A DNA stretch of 64,000 nt, taken from positions 1,550,001-1,614,000 of the forward strand of contig NZ_JQMX01000001.1 in NCBI RefSeq assembly GCF_000744945.1, in the 5' to 3' direction. This DNA comes from Carnobacterium maltaromaticum DSM 20342. Its GTDB lineage: Bacteria; Bacillota; Bacilli; Lactobacillales; Carnobacteriaceae. Shown piece by piece: positions 23,959 through 32,911 of the stretch (positions are counted from its first letter, which is position 1; every line of letters starts with the position of its first letter). Made by a program: the position numbers and the translations under genes. Under the pieces are notes generated by a model. That model searched no databases and had not been told where the DNA came from. It saw only the letters and a program-made list of their open reading frames with translations.

Positions 23959-25239
23959 TTATAGATTCTCAATTTCATGGTCTACTTTAACAAAATAAAG
24001 TAAAATTCCTCCGACGACAAATAAAATAATTAAAGAAAATACACCATCTTTAGCATGTCCGGTAATTTGTGTCGTCACTGCGACTAATACAGGACCAATG
24101 ACGGCAGCAAATTTGCCAAATATATTGTAAAATCCAAAAAATTCATTGGCTCTTTCAACTGGTATTAATTGGGCAAATAAAGAACGGCTCAAGGATTGAA
24201 TTCCACCTTGGGCAGTTCCAACCAAGATAGCTAACACGATAAATTTAAGTAAACTATCGAGCTGAATCGCAAAAATACAAATTCCTATATACGTTAAAAT
24301 ACCAAAGAAAATCATTTCTTTATTTCCAACGCGCTTTGCTAAAACACCATATAAGATTGAGCACGGAAAAGCCACAATTTGAACAACTAACATAATGACT
24401 ACAAGGTTATTCGCACTTAAACCAACATCTGTTCCAAAGGTCATTGCCATCGTTATAATCGTCCCTACTCCATCAATATAGACGAAGTAAGCAGCTAAAA
24501 ATAGAAAAACATTGCGATGCTGGCGAATATGTTTGATTGTTTGCCATAAACGACTAAAGCTTTTAGCAACTATCTTAGGTTGTTTTTCAATATAAGTCGT
24601 TTGCTTCACATTTTTCCAATAAGGAATAGTAAAAATGAACCACCACAGCGCCGTCATAATAAAGGAACCTTTAATTAAAGTTCCTGTAGAAATTGGTAAA
24701 ATTTCAGTTAATTGTAAAACGATAAAAAGTAAAAATGGAATGGTACTTCCGATATATCCCCAACCAAATCCAGCGCTTGAAACACGATCCATCCGCTTAT
24801 TCGAGGTAACATCCATTAAAGAGGCATCATAAAAAATATTAGAAGCAGAGAAGCCAATTGCAGATAATACATAAAGAAATAATAATAGTTGCCAATTCTC
24901 ATCAGGAACAAAAGCAAAACTTAGTGTTGCCACGACACCCAATCCTGTTGCAAGAGTAAATAAAGGATTACGATAGCCTTTATAGTCGGCAATTGCACCT
25001 AACAACGGAGCTAAAAGAGATACAACTAAAGTGGCTAAAGAATTTGCATAGCCCCAATATGCTGTTGAAGTGGCATCACTTAAGCCACCATTTTCAGAAA
25101 CTACCTTAAAAAATAAAGGGAATACGACCGTTGTAATCATTACTGAGTATGCTGAGTTGGCCCAATCTTGCATAATCCAACTACGCTCTAATTTAGTGTA
25201 ACGAAAGCGATCGTTCTCACTTTGTTTAATTTGCTCCAT
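23959..25239 (-). CDS. UMF1-family MFS permease
   Basis: 426 residues with about twelve hydrophobic helices. The N-terminal ERSWIMQDWANSAYSVMITT and the later FFGFYNIFGKFAAVIGPVLV are hallmarks of the UMF1/Atg22-like major-facilitator family. It follows the phosphodiesterase gene by 20 bp on the same strand, so the two probably share a transcript. Bacterial members are poorly characterised. By analogy with Atg22, export of breakdown products such as amino acids or nucleosides is possible, but the substrate is unknown. Confidence 0.82.
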   Translation of the reverse strand: MEQIKQSENDRFRYTKLERSWIMQDWANSAYSVMITTVVFPLFFKVVSENGGLSDATSTAYWGYANSLATLVVSLLAPLLGAIADYKGYRNPLFTLATGLGVVATLSFAFVPDENWQLLLFLYVLSAIGFSASNIFYDASLMDVTSNKRMDRVSSAGFGWGYIGSTIPFLLFIVLQLTEILPISTGTLIKGSFIMTALWWFIFTIPYWKNVKQTTYIEKQPKIVAKSFSRLWQTIKHIRQHRNVFLFLAAYFVYIDGVGTIITMAMTFGTDVGLSANNLVVIMLVVQIVAFPCSILYGVLAKRVGNKEMIFFGILTYIGICIFAIQLDSLLKFIVLAILVGTAQGGIQSLSRSLFAQLIPVERANEFFGFYNIFGKFAAVIGPVLVAVTTQITGHAKDGVFSLIILFVVGGILLYFVKVDHEIENL

Positions 25240-25259
25240 TCCTTCACATCCATTTCAGT

Positions 25260-26540
25260 TTAATTGACTTCATTAAATAATTCGATTAAAATTCGCCCAT
25301 CAACTGGTTGAGGGTAACTCAATCCGATTGCATGTAGAAAAGTTGGTCCCTCGTCTATTAAATGTGCGTATGGAATTTTAGCTGCTGAATTGATTCCTGG
25401 ACCACTAATAAATAAAGTTGTAGTATAATTTTCTTTTTTAGGACTAAATCCATGAGTGCCTTTGAGTAAAGTAGGATTTTCTGCTGTTTTTTCAACTAAA
25501 GGTCCGTTTATCCCGCTTTCAAAATAATAGCCACTTTTTGCTTCGATTAAAAATTGACAAGCTGAATCAGCTCCCATAGCAGCCGCTTCTTCACCAGTAT
25601 AAATATGATCAATTTCTTTTTCTAGTTTACCTAAAGCAGCTTTAACTTCGGATAAATCAATATGTGGTTGAGTGTAAATATAACAAGAACCATCTGCTCC
25701 TTTTGCAATAACTTGCCAGTCTTTAATTTTTCCATCTTTATTTAAGGTTATCCATCCTTGCTCCTTAAATAATTGATTTAAGCGAATGACCGTATGGACG
25801 TCAATTTGATAATGATCACCTAGAATTGCAATAACCGTATCATCAAAAATACCTTTTTCTTCCATAGCCACAATCATCTGGCCAAGATGCTGATCCATCC
25901 GCTGAATAGCAGCCTGAGTTTCTGGCGTATTTACACCATATTTATGGCGTGTACTATCTAAATCAACTAAATGAACTGCAAATAAATCTGGATTTTTTGT
26001 TCTTATCGTATCAACCATTGATGCAGTAATAAATTCATCCAATTGAGGTTGTTGAATTCCATTGCGCAATTTTCCAAATTTGTTATTTAAATCGAAGATA
26101 TACTTAGGACTTGAAGACCATAAAGAAACTCCTATTTGAGTTTTCCATTTACGATTTGGAAATATTTCAACAAAATTCCAATGAATAGATTTACTTCGTC
26201 CTGTAACTGGCCAAAGTAAACTTGCAATTTTATATCCAGCTTGATGAGCAACATCAAACAAAGTGGGAACTTTGATATCCTTTGCGTACCAGTGCCAATC
26301 TGGCGAATCTAAATGTGGTTGCAAATAGGTATTATTAATGATGCCATGTTTATTGGGATAAACCCCAGTCACAATTGATGTATGCGCCATATAAGTTAAT
26401 GACGGATAAACTGTTTCAACTTCTGAAACAAGTGCACTGCGAGCTAATAATCGTTTAAAATTAGGTAAGTTTTTTGCATACTCTAAATCTTGGCTACCAA
26501 AAGCATCCAAAGAAATAATGTAAAGGCGTTGTTTAGGCAT
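25260..26540 (-). CDS. Alkaline-phosphatase-superfamily nucleotide pyrophosphatase/phosphodiesterase
   Basis: 426 residues from ATG 26540, preceded by AAAGGAC. Two-zinc site residues are visible: SLDAFG (Asp), YPSLTYMAHTS (nucleophile Thr), HLVDLDSTRHKYG (Asp, His), ILGDHYQI (Asp-His) and GTHGFSP (His). This is the type I phosphodiesterase/ENPP family, which cleaves nucleotides or phosphodiester head groups. There is no signal peptide, so it probably acts in the cytoplasm. It is cotranscribed with the UMF1 permease. Confidence 0.85.
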   Translation of the reverse strand: MPKQRLYIISLDAFGSQDLEYAKNLPNFKRLLARSALVSEVETVYPSLTYMAHTSIVTGVYPNKHGIINNTYLQPHLDSPDWHWYAKDIKVPTLFDVAHQAGYKIASLLWPVTGRSKSIHWNFVEIFPNRKWKTQIGVSLWSSSPKYIFDLNNKFGKLRNGIQQPQLDEFITASMVDTIRTKNPDLFAVHLVDLDSTRHKYGVNTPETQAAIQRMDQHLGQMIVAMEEKGIFDDTVIAILGDHYQIDVHTVIRLNQLFKEQGWITLNKDGKIKDWQVIAKGADGSCYIYTQPHIDLSEVKAALGKLEKEIDHIYTGEEAAAMGADSACQFLIEAKSGYYFESGINGPLVEKTAENPTLLKGTHGFSPKKENYTTTLFISGPGINSAAKIPYAHLIDEGPTFLHAIGLSYPQPVDGRILIELFNEVN

Positions 26541-26666
26541 ATGATGATAGTCCTTTCTTAATCTTACTCTCATTATTACATAGGTTTTATGGAAGTAAAG
26601 CAATTCAATGTATTTTTTTTGTAAATTTTTGATTTCTTACTGGACTTATTCTTTTAAAATAACACT

Positions 26667-28097
26667 TCAATTAAACACGAAACAAGCCAAAATACCTGTT
26701 AATAGCACACTAATAAAGTTGACGACATCATTATTGATAACTGAGTATCCTGATATTCGCTTTAACTTCTGTCCATTTTCAGTTATCTGTTCTGTGATTT
26801 TCTTGCCAATTTGATATTTGGCTTGCAAAGTACTGCCTAGAATACTATCAATTAACGTACCACAAAAACCGATTAAACTAATCAATAAAATAATCCTAAT
26901 CGGATAACTCCCTAGCGCTAAACTACCAATCAATAACGCACCAATCAAGCCACTAATGAGACCTAAAAAACTAACCCCACCAGATAAACCTTTAGCCAAG
27001 CGTTTAAATGTTAAAATAGAGATTGGATTTTTCTGACTAAGCATACCAATTTCCGAAGAAAACGTATCTGCATTTGCTGCTGCAAAAGTCGTCAGCGCTG
27101 CAAGTTGAAAAGCCTCAACTTGGGTAACAAAATAAATAATTGCAAAGAATAATGCTGGTAAGCCATTGGCTAATACCTGAACTGAGCCTCTAGTTCCTTC
27201 CCGCTCATGTAATGCAGCTGCATCAATCTTTTTTTGGCGCCCTATTTTACTAATTCCACTGCCTAAAATAGCAAAGACAATTAAGCCAGCATAAACGAGC
27301 CAACCTCCTAATAAATAAAGGGACATTCCTAAGATAAATGATGTCACACAAGATTTAGCTGTTAAAGCTCCGACCACCCAAGCTAAAAATAAAATGCAGA
27401 TTGTCAGTGTCGTATTTAGAATCAATCCTGTCATCGTTGAACCAATTGTAAACAAATAAAGGAGTGCTCCAATACTCAATGGAACTGACAAATTATCAAA
27501 GCCATTAGGCGTCAACAATTCTAAAATCGTCCCGATTGAGCCACAAACTAAGCCTACTAACAGGCTATTCACGGGCAAATAAAGATAAGCAAGAATACTA
27601 GTAATTAAAAAAATAAAGATAAAGACCGTCACTGCGCCTTCTAATGATTTTTTTCCGAATTTTTCTGGGTAGGTTACATTCCCCCATTTACTTCCTATAA
27701 CAGCAGCAAATCCATCACCATAAGCCATTGATAAAATACCACCAATAGCGATAAAAGGCATATTTAAATAAAAAGCCACTACAGTTAAAACAAATAAAGA
27801 TACAGCATACCAAACAGTCCCTAAAGAATCATCTGCACTGCGTTCCATCGCTTTGAATAATTGCTTCCTATATGAAATATAATTTAAGATAATAAAACAC
27901 AGTGGAACAAAAGCGGCCCATAAAATTGAATCAAAAAAATAAACAGCAATTAAAATCCAATTTCCGACAGCTATATGAATGGCTTTCCTAGAAAACTCCT
28001 CACTTAAATTAGCTTTCTTTTGACTGACTGTTACAAGCGCTAACACGATAAAAATAAAACTAAAAGATAACACGATCCCGATTATATTGGTGTTCAT
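26667..28097 (-). CDS. Membrane fusion protein: dolichol/phytol-kinase-like domain plus DUF92 domain
   Basis: 476 residues with many membrane helices. The N-terminal half (~1-215) has EEFSRKAIHIAVGNW and GDGFAAVIGSKWG, signatures of the SEC59/VTE5-type CTP-dependent isoprenoid alcohol kinases. The C-terminal half (~220-476) is a DUF92 (TMEM19/VTE6-type) domain with NADTFSSEIGML, FKRLAKGLSGGVSFLG and the DSILGSTLQAKY block. In plants VTE5 and VTE6 phosphorylate phytol stepwise to the diphosphate. The fusion therefore suggests salvage of an isoprenoid alcohol to its diphosphate. Start ATG 28097 follows AAAGGAGA, directly downstream of repeat copies. Confidence 0.8.
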   Translation of the reverse strand: MNTNIIGIVLSFSFIFIVLALVTVSQKKANLSEEFSRKAIHIAVGNWILIAVYFFDSILWAAFVPLCFIILNYISYRKQLFKAMERSADDSLGTVWYAVSLFVLTVVAFYLNMPFIAIGGILSMAYGDGFAAVIGSKWGNVTYPEKFGKKSLEGAVTVFIFIFLITSILAYLYLPVNSLLVGLVCGSIGTILELLTPNGFDNLSVPLSIGALLYLFTIGSTMTGLILNTTLTICILFLAWVVGALTAKSCVTSFILGMSLYLLGGWLVYAGLIVFAILGSGISKIGRQKKIDAAALHEREGTRGSVQVLANGLPALFFAIIYFVTQVEAFQLAALTTFAAANADTFSSEIGMLSQKNPISILTFKRLAKGLSGGVSFLGLISGLIGALLIGSLALGSYPIRIILLISLIGFCGTLIDSILGSTLQAKYQIGKKITEQITENGQKLKRISGYSVINNDVVNFISVLLTGILACFVFN

Positions 28098-28115
28098 TAA
28101 CTTGAATCTCCTTTA

Positions 28116-28302
28116 ATAAAAAGTTTGATGAGCTATTTAGGCTCGGCAGAAAAATAGGGGAATTTGATGTGACGCTTTTTGTCACCTCGAAATTCCATCT
28201 TTTTTCCGAGAGACTAGCTCATAAGAACTAGCCTGAATAAAAAGTTTGTTGAGCTGTTTAGGCTCGGCAAAAAAAGTAGGAAAATAAATAAAAAAAATTT
28301 CC
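28116..28302 (-). repeat. Dispersed leader repeat upstream of the DUF92 fusion gene (one full, one partial copy)
   Basis: Proximal copy 28116-28234, distal partial copy 28237-28302. On the minus strand the proximal copy reads ATGAGCTA ... TAGCTCAT as its outer stem, where other copies have TTGAGCC/GGCTCAA, so both arms changed together. The inner stem is GTGAC/GTCAC. The end AAACTTTTTAT abuts the AAAGGAGA ribosome binding site. Confidence 0.88.
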
Positions 28303-28358
28303 ACTTCAGTATGCGTTTACTCTATAAAAATAATTACATGAAAACCGCAACTTCTGCC

Positions 28359-28364
28359 ATTATA
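28359..28364 (-). promoter_or_regulatory. Probable -10 box of the DUF92 fusion gene
   Basis: TATAAT on the minus strand, with a poor -35. Transcription would start near 28352, so both repeat copies lie in the 5' leader. The rest of 28303-28573 is AT-rich with no gene, apart from the hydrolase promoter region. Confidence 0.45.
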
Positions 28365-28573
28365 GCAACTAATGAAAAGAAAAAACACTTTTTTGCAAGC
28401 TATAGTTACATTTCATCGTCATTTTTCTACCATTCACGCTTAATATAAAACGAATCTTACCTTTTCTAGTAGAATAAATGTATCCCAGAGAAAAGAAATT
28501 ATTACCTGGGAAATAATTTGAAAGTTGAACTAAATTCTCATTTAAACAAATTAAATTGAAAAGGGATGGTACT

Positions 28574-29518
28574 ATGTTGATCAAAAAAATAGGACGAATT
28601 TCATTAAAAATAATAATCAGTTTTTTACTAGTAGTTATCATTATAGTTGCAGGAATGTTTGTGACAAATAAAATTTTAAATCGATTAGATGATAAAAAAA
28701 TTACAGATTATGGACAAAAAATTTCTGTTGATGATAAAAAAATAAATGTGAGTATTCATGGCAATGGTCAAGAAACCATTGTCTTACTTCCTGGTTTTGG
28801 AACTGCTGCTCCTGCTTTAGATTTCACACCTTTAGTAAATGAACTAAAAGCCTACTATAAAGTCGTCGTCGTAGAACCTCTTGGGTATGGATTAAGTGAC
28901 CTTCCAACTTCAGAACGTTCAACTAAAAATATTGTTTCTGAAATTCATGAAACTTTGCAAAAATTAGACATTACATCTTATACACTTATGGGACATTCAA
29001 TTGCTGGGATTTATGGTTTAGACTATAGCCGAACTTACCCTGATGAAGTTACTGCTTTTGTTGGAATTGATACAAGCTTTCCTACTCAATCAGTTGACCC
29101 TTTTCCTGCTAGCAGCTATAAATTATTACGTGATTTAGGTGTTTTTAGATTGTTGCTAAAACCCGATTCCTTGATGGCTCCTGATGTAGATTCCAGAACA
29201 AAAAAACAAATTAGATTAATTTCATTAAAAAACACTATGAATGCTGCCATTCTTAGTGAAGGCGAACAAATGGAAGCTAATTTTAATGCTGCTAAAAATA
29301 TGAACTTTCCTAAAGAACTACCTGTTCTATTTTTCTTGGCAGAAGCAAGTATTAAGGATACTGAAGGATGGGAGCCAAAACATGAAGAGCAAATTAAAGG
29401 ATTAAACTACGGGAAAGTCGAAATTTTTAAAGGTGAACATTATTTACACTATACTAAGTCAAAAGAAATGGTAAAAAGCTATCGTGATTTTATAAAAAAC
29501 GCACCTTCAACTAAATAA
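28574..29518 (+). CDS. Membrane-anchored alpha/beta hydrolase
   Basis: 314 residues from ATG 28574, chosen because AAGGGATGG lies before it. One N-terminal helix (~residues 8-32) anchors the protein, followed by an alpha/beta hydrolase domain. VLLPGFGTAAPALDF is the oxyanion region, MGHSIAGIYGLDY the nucleophile elbow, and GEHYLHYTKS contains the probable catalytic His. The active site is likely outside the membrane. The substrate is unknown. Monocistronic. Confidence 0.8.
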   Translation: MLIKKIGRISLKIIISFLLVVIIIVAGMFVTNKILNRLDDKKITDYGQKISVDDKKINVSIHGNGQETIVLLPGFGTAAPALDFTPLVNELKAYYKVVVVEPLGYGLSDLPTSERSTKNIVSEIHETLQKLDITSYTLMGHSIAGIYGLDYSRTYPDEVTAFVGIDTSFPTQSVDPFPASSYKLLRDLGVFRLLLKPDSLMAPDVDSRTKKQIRLISLKNTMNAAILSEGEQMEANFNAAKNMNFPKELPVLFFLAEASIKDTEGWEPKHEEQIKGLNYGKVEIFKGEHYLHYTKSKEMVKSYRDFIKNAPSTK

Positions 29519-29549
29519 CTATTAGCTTTTACATTAAATAAAAAACAAA

Positions 29550-29752
29550 GAAAAAAGCACTGACATAAATGTCAGTGCTTTTTCCGGCAGTATTTATTTG
29601 CATAAACAAACTCCATGAATTCCACAATACAGAGGGAGCTAAGCATCTACATCCTGTAGTTGTACTCGAAGTACCAACGCCCTGCCTTTGTTCAACCACT
29701 AGCCGCCGCAGCGGAATAACCGAAGTTACCTGGTTGAGTCAACTCATCGCAT
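29550..29752 (-). ncRNA. Structured non-coding RNA, ~200 nt, unassigned class
   Basis: A complete minus-strand unit: consensus promoter (29759-29787), about 200 nt of GC-richer sequence without an ORF, and a strong terminator. Visible helices include TCAACCA/TGGTTGA enclosing a TTCG-capped TAAC/GTTA hairpin and CCGC-TGCG-GCGG. Further hairpins are GTACT-TCG-AGTAC extended by GTT/AAC, CTACA-GGA-TGTAG, and GGCAG near the middle pairing with CTGCC near the 3' end. It lies downstream of ferrochelatase but has its own promoter. It lacks the SRP GGAAG/AGCAGC motif. A raiA-motif or similar class is one candidate to test. Confidence 0.65.
29551..29584. terminator. Bidirectional terminator (hydrolase gene and ncRNA)
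   Basis: AAAAAAGCACTGACAT and ATGTCAGTGCTTTTT form a strong stem with A and T flanks. On the minus strand it ends the structured RNA. Confidence 0.92.
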
Positions 29753-29758
29753 GTAAGT

Positions 29759-29787
29759 ACTATACCATGCCTAAGAATAAGTCGCAA
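29759..29787 (-). promoter_or_regulatory. Promoter of the structured ncRNA
   Basis: On the minus strand TTGCGA (29782-29787) and TATAGT (29759-29764) are separated by exactly 17 bp. Confidence 0.7.
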
Positions 29788-29821
29788 GCTTTCTTTTTCA
29801 TTTCCTCAATTTTAGTTGTAT

Positions 29822-30775
29822 TTATTTATCACTAACTAGTTGGGCCAATAAATCAACGAATCGCGGATCCTCATTAAAAGGATGAATGTAATAAAATTCT
29901 TCGCCACCGTTTTCCATAAAGTACCCACGATTTTCAGATTCAATTTCCTCGATTGTTTCTAAACAATCTGATACAAAACCTGGTGTAATCACCATGATTT
30001 TTTTCACGCCTTCATCTATAGGCAACCTTTTTAGAGTCGCATCCGTTGCTGGTATTAACCATTCAGCTGGACCAAATTTTGATTGATAGGTTTCTGAATA
30101 AGCTATCTTTTGTTTGAGTTTAGCCATAACGGCTTTGGTCGTTGCTGCACATTGTTCTGGATAAGGATCCCCTTTTTCTGCATATGAAACTGGAATTCCA
30201 TGATAAGAAAACAGCAAATGATCAACTGGATGTTTAGCAAGTTCAGTTTTTATTTGATCTACTAATAAATCAATGTATAGAGGGTGTTCTGTGAATTCTC
30301 GAATAAAATGTAAGCTAGGTATATTTTCTTTTTTTAAATAATAAGTTGCGACAGCATCGTAGATAGACGCTGTTGTCGTTGTAGAATATTGTGGATATAA
30401 TGGAATAATAGTTAAGTCCGTTACGCCTAAATCATCCATCTCTGTTAAGGATGTCACAATTGAAGGGTGACTATAAGACATGCCGAAGCGAACCACTACA
30501 TCTGGAAAACGATCTTGTAATTGGCGCGTTTGTTCTTTCGTATAAATCAATAATGGTGAACCTTCTGTGCGCCATATTTCTTTATAAAGTTTAGCAGATT
30601 TTTTAGGACGTGTGTTTAAAATAATGCCGTGTAAAATTGGTAACCAAATATACCGAGGCGTATCAATGACACGCTTATCTGCTAAAAATAATTTAAGGAA
30701 TGCTCGAACTTCTTTCTTTTCAGGCTTATCTGGAGTTCCAAGATTGGCTAATAAAATGCCTTTTTTTTGCTTCAT
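29822..30775 (-). CDS. hemH: Ferrochelatase (coproporphyrin ferrochelatase type)
   Basis: 317 residues. LLANLGTPDKPEKKEVRAFL, LFSYHGIPVSY (metal-site His) and PGFVSDCLETIEEI (conserved Glu) are ferrochelatase signatures. The enzyme inserts ferrous iron into porphyrin. Length matches Gram-positive CpfC proteins. AGGTG precedes the ATG. No other haem-synthesis gene is nearby, a situation also known in enterococci, which cannot make haem from scratch. It may act on imported porphyrin. Confidence 0.92.
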   Translation of the reverse strand: MKQKKGILLANLGTPDKPEKKEVRAFLKLFLADKRVIDTPRYIWLPILHGIILNTRPKKSAKLYKEIWRTEGSPLLIYTKEQTRQLQDRFPDVVVRFGMSYSHPSIVTSLTEMDDLGVTDLTIIPLYPQYSTTTTASIYDAVATYYLKKENIPSLHFIREFTEHPLYIDLLVDQIKTELAKHPVDHLLFSYHGIPVSYAEKGDPYPEQCAATTKAVMAKLKQKIAYSETYQSKFGPAEWLIPATDATLKRLPIDEGVKKIMVITPGFVSDCLETIEEIESENRGYFMENGGEEFYYIHPFNEDPRFVDLLAQLVSDK

Positions 30776-30862
30776 TCACTGAACACCTACTTTTCCTAAA
30801 TTGTCTTACTCATTTATTCTACACACTTTCTCCTAATTATTCTAGCTGATACTTTAAGAAAA

Positions 30863-30894
30863 GGAAAAAGACTAAGAAAAATCTTAGCCTTTTT
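30863..30894 (-). terminator. Terminator of the NhaC-type gene
   Basis: On the minus strand AAAAGGCTAAG pairs with CTTAGTCTTTT and is followed by T-rich sequence. Confidence 0.8.
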
Positions 30895-30906
30895 GGGATT
30901 AACTTA

Positions 30907-32307
30907 TTATACTTCTCGTAATTCTTTTGCAATACTTGATTCTTTTTTCTTTTGAATTCCAATACCTGTAAAACCACAAAATACTGTAATGACTGGACAA
31001 AGTAAACAAAAGAAAGCAAACGGTAAGTAATCAATTGTTGGAATACTTAAAGCACCTGCAATAAACACACCACTGACACTCCAAGGAACTAACGAATTCA
31101 CAACTGCCCCTGCATCTTCTAACACACGAGACATCGCCAAAGGATGTAAACCAGCCTTGTCAAAAGAATTTTTGAAGGCTTTACCAGGTAAAATAATGGA
31201 TAAGTATTGTTCTCCTACTAATAAATTAACCCCTATACAAGATAATGCTGTCGCTAAAATTAATTTGCCAGTAGAGTTAAGTGAATTAGAAATTGGGGCC
31301 ATGACTGAATCAATAATCTTAAATTCAACCAACAATCCCCCTAATGCTAATGCTAAAATAATTAATGAAATTGACCACATCATACTTTGAACACCACCGC
31401 GAGATAGTAATGCATCAATATTTTTATCTCCTGTTTGTGCAATAAATCCATCTTGAATAATACTTGAAATTTCGGTAAAGTTAAGTCCTGAATGTTCAAT
31501 CACCAACATCACAAGTGCTACAATAATACTTAATAATAAAGTCGGAATTGCAGGAATTTTTTTCCAAGAACAGGCAAACATGACAACTATTGGAATAATC
31601 GCAAATATATTGACTGAAAAATTAGCGGTTAATGTTTTGACTAATTCATCAATATTGCTTGTACTTGCATGTGTTTCACCGTTACCTAAAATAAAAAATA
31701 AAATTAATGAAATGATCAATGCAGGAACTGTTGTCCACATCAAGTTTTTAATGTGACGGAACAAGTCGACGCCTGATACAGCTGCTGACAAATTTGTACT
31801 ATCTGATAAAGGCGACATTTTATCACCAAAAACTGCTCCCGATACAATTGCACCTGCAACCAAAGCAGGATTAAAGCCCATTGATGTTCCCATACCTAAC
31901 AAAGCGATTCCAACAGTTGAAACTGTTGTAAAAGCACTCCCAATTGAAGTCCCAACAATCGCACAAATAATAAAAACTGAGGGTACAAAAATACCCGGAT
32001 TTAAAATTTTAAAACCAAATACCATCATAGATGGGATGATCCCTGCGGCAATCCAAATACCAATTAAGGCTCCAATTAAGATAAAAATAATCATTGGAAC
32101 TAATCCAGTTGAAATCCCCTCCTGAATCCCTTTATGAATTGAATCCCACGATTTCTTTCTAAATCTCCCCCATAATATTAATAAACCAATGGCAATAATT
32201 AAAGGTGTTTGTGGAGCAACTCCAAATTTAATGACACTTACGCCAATAACGACTAATAATAAGATTAATATACCTAACGCTTCTTTAAATGACTGTTGCT
32301 TTTCCAT
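30907..32307 (-). CDS. NhaC-family antiporter/permease
   Basis: 466 residues with about eleven hydrophobic segments. AIVSGAVFGDKMSPLSDSTN and CAIVGTSIGSAFTTVSTVGI are NhaC-family signatures. Members exchange sodium with protons, malate/lactate (MleN), or are predicted amino-acid carriers. I chose ATG 32307, nine bases after GGAGAG, over the ATG that abuts the RBS. A T-box leader lies about 600 bp upstream on the same strand, and T-box control of NhaC-like genes is taken to mean amino-acid, often tyrosine, transport. Intervening repeats make that link uncertain. Confidence 0.82.
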   Translation of the reverse strand: MEKQQSFKEALGILILLLVVIGVSVIKFGVAPQTPLIIAIGLLILWGRFRKKSWDSIHKGIQEGISTGLVPMIIFILIGALIGIWIAAGIIPSMMVFGFKILNPGIFVPSVFIICAIVGTSIGSAFTTVSTVGIALLGMGTSMGFNPALVAGAIVSGAVFGDKMSPLSDSTNLSAAVSGVDLFRHIKNLMWTTVPALIISLILFFILGNGETHASTSNIDELVKTLTANFSVNIFAIIPIVVMFACSWKKIPAIPTLLLSIIVALVMLVIEHSGLNFTEISSIIQDGFIAQTGDKNIDALLSRGGVQSMMWSISLIILALALGGLLVEFKIIDSVMAPISNSLNSTGKLILATALSCIGVNLLVGEQYLSIILPGKAFKNSFDKAGLHPLAMSRVLEDAGAVVNSLVPWSVSGVFIAGALSIPTIDYLPFAFFCLLCPVITVFCGFTGIGIQKKKESSIAKELREV

Positions 32308-32325
32308 ATCTATCATCTCTCCTAA

Positions 32326-32406
32326 CTAATTTTTAAGTTGATTTAGTTTGAGCAACGATATCCAATAATTCCTCCTGCTGTACTGATTAACTTTAACATT
32401 TTCCAT
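32326..32406 (-). CDS. Candidate 26-residue leader ORF upstream of the NhaC gene
   Basis: ATG 32406 lies five bases after AGGAG, which directly follows the end of a leader repeat. It opens MENVKVNQYSRRNYWISLLK and stops at 32326, 19 bases before the NhaC start. Another frame of the same stretch reads QQEELLDIVAQTKST, which looks like a fragment of a lost coding sequence. It may therefore be a leader peptide or gene debris. Confidence 0.35.
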   Translation of the reverse strand: MENVKVNQYSRRNYWISLLKLNQLKN

Positions 32407-32418
32407 TCCATCTCCTAA

Positions 32419-32628
32419 ATAAAAAGTTTGTTGAGCCGGTTAGGCCTGGCAGAAAAATAGGAAATTCCAAGAAAAGTGTTTTTTTACTTTTTTGGGAATT
32501 TATCTTTTTTCCAAAGGACTGGCTCATAAAAACTAGCCTTGATAAAAAGTTTGTTGAGCCGGGTAGCTCTGGCAAGAAAATAGGGAAATTTGATGTGACG
32601 CTTTTTGTCACCTCGAAATTTCATCGCT
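32419..32628 (-). repeat. Dispersed leader repeat upstream of the NhaC gene (one full, one truncated copy)
   Basis: On the minus strand the units end AACAAACTTTTTAT at 32542 and 32419 (period 123 bp). The proximal copy has the alternative inner stem (AAAAAGT/ACTTTT type) and the distal one has GTGAC/GTCAC. The distal copy is truncated at about 32628, where it meets family-2 repeat sequence. AGGAG follows directly. Confidence 0.88.
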
Positions 32629-32659
32629 ATTTCGATTTGGGCTTTGCAAGTGCAACATC

Positions 32660-32911
32660 CACAAATCTCTTTGACATCTGTCTTGTCTTTCTTCGGATTA
32701 CATCCGTCCTTTCAGGCCGATGCATACTGTGGTTCTAAAAATTGAACACAGTCCATCTTTGATGGATGTGTATCATGTTTCTAAGTTGCTAAAGCAACAA
32801 GAACCATGACAAAGCAGCAAGAACCATAAAAACCAACATTTTCGGATTACATCCGCCCCTTCAGGTCGATGCATACTGTGGTTCTAAGCTGCTGAAGCAG
32901 CAAGAACCACA
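32660..32911. repeat. Family-2 hairpin repeats next to the T-box
   Basis: Two and a half units related to 7484-7690. One unit has the TTGCT/AGCAA inner stem. Another (32850-32911) has CTGCT/AGCAG with outer TGTGGTTCT/AGAACCACA instead of CATGGTTCT/AGAACCATG, so the arms change in pairs. CATCCGTCCT/AGGCCGATG forms an additional imperfect stem. Confidence 0.75.

Noticed and set aside
28369..28641. 90-codon minus-strand ORF upstream of the hydrolase
   Set aside because: No RBS, overlaps the hydrolase start, and composition is that of intergenic DNA.
29550..29752. Structured RNA as SRP RNA, tmRNA or RNase P
   Set aside because: No SRP domain IV motif, no tRNA-like ends with a tag ORF, and too short for RNase P.
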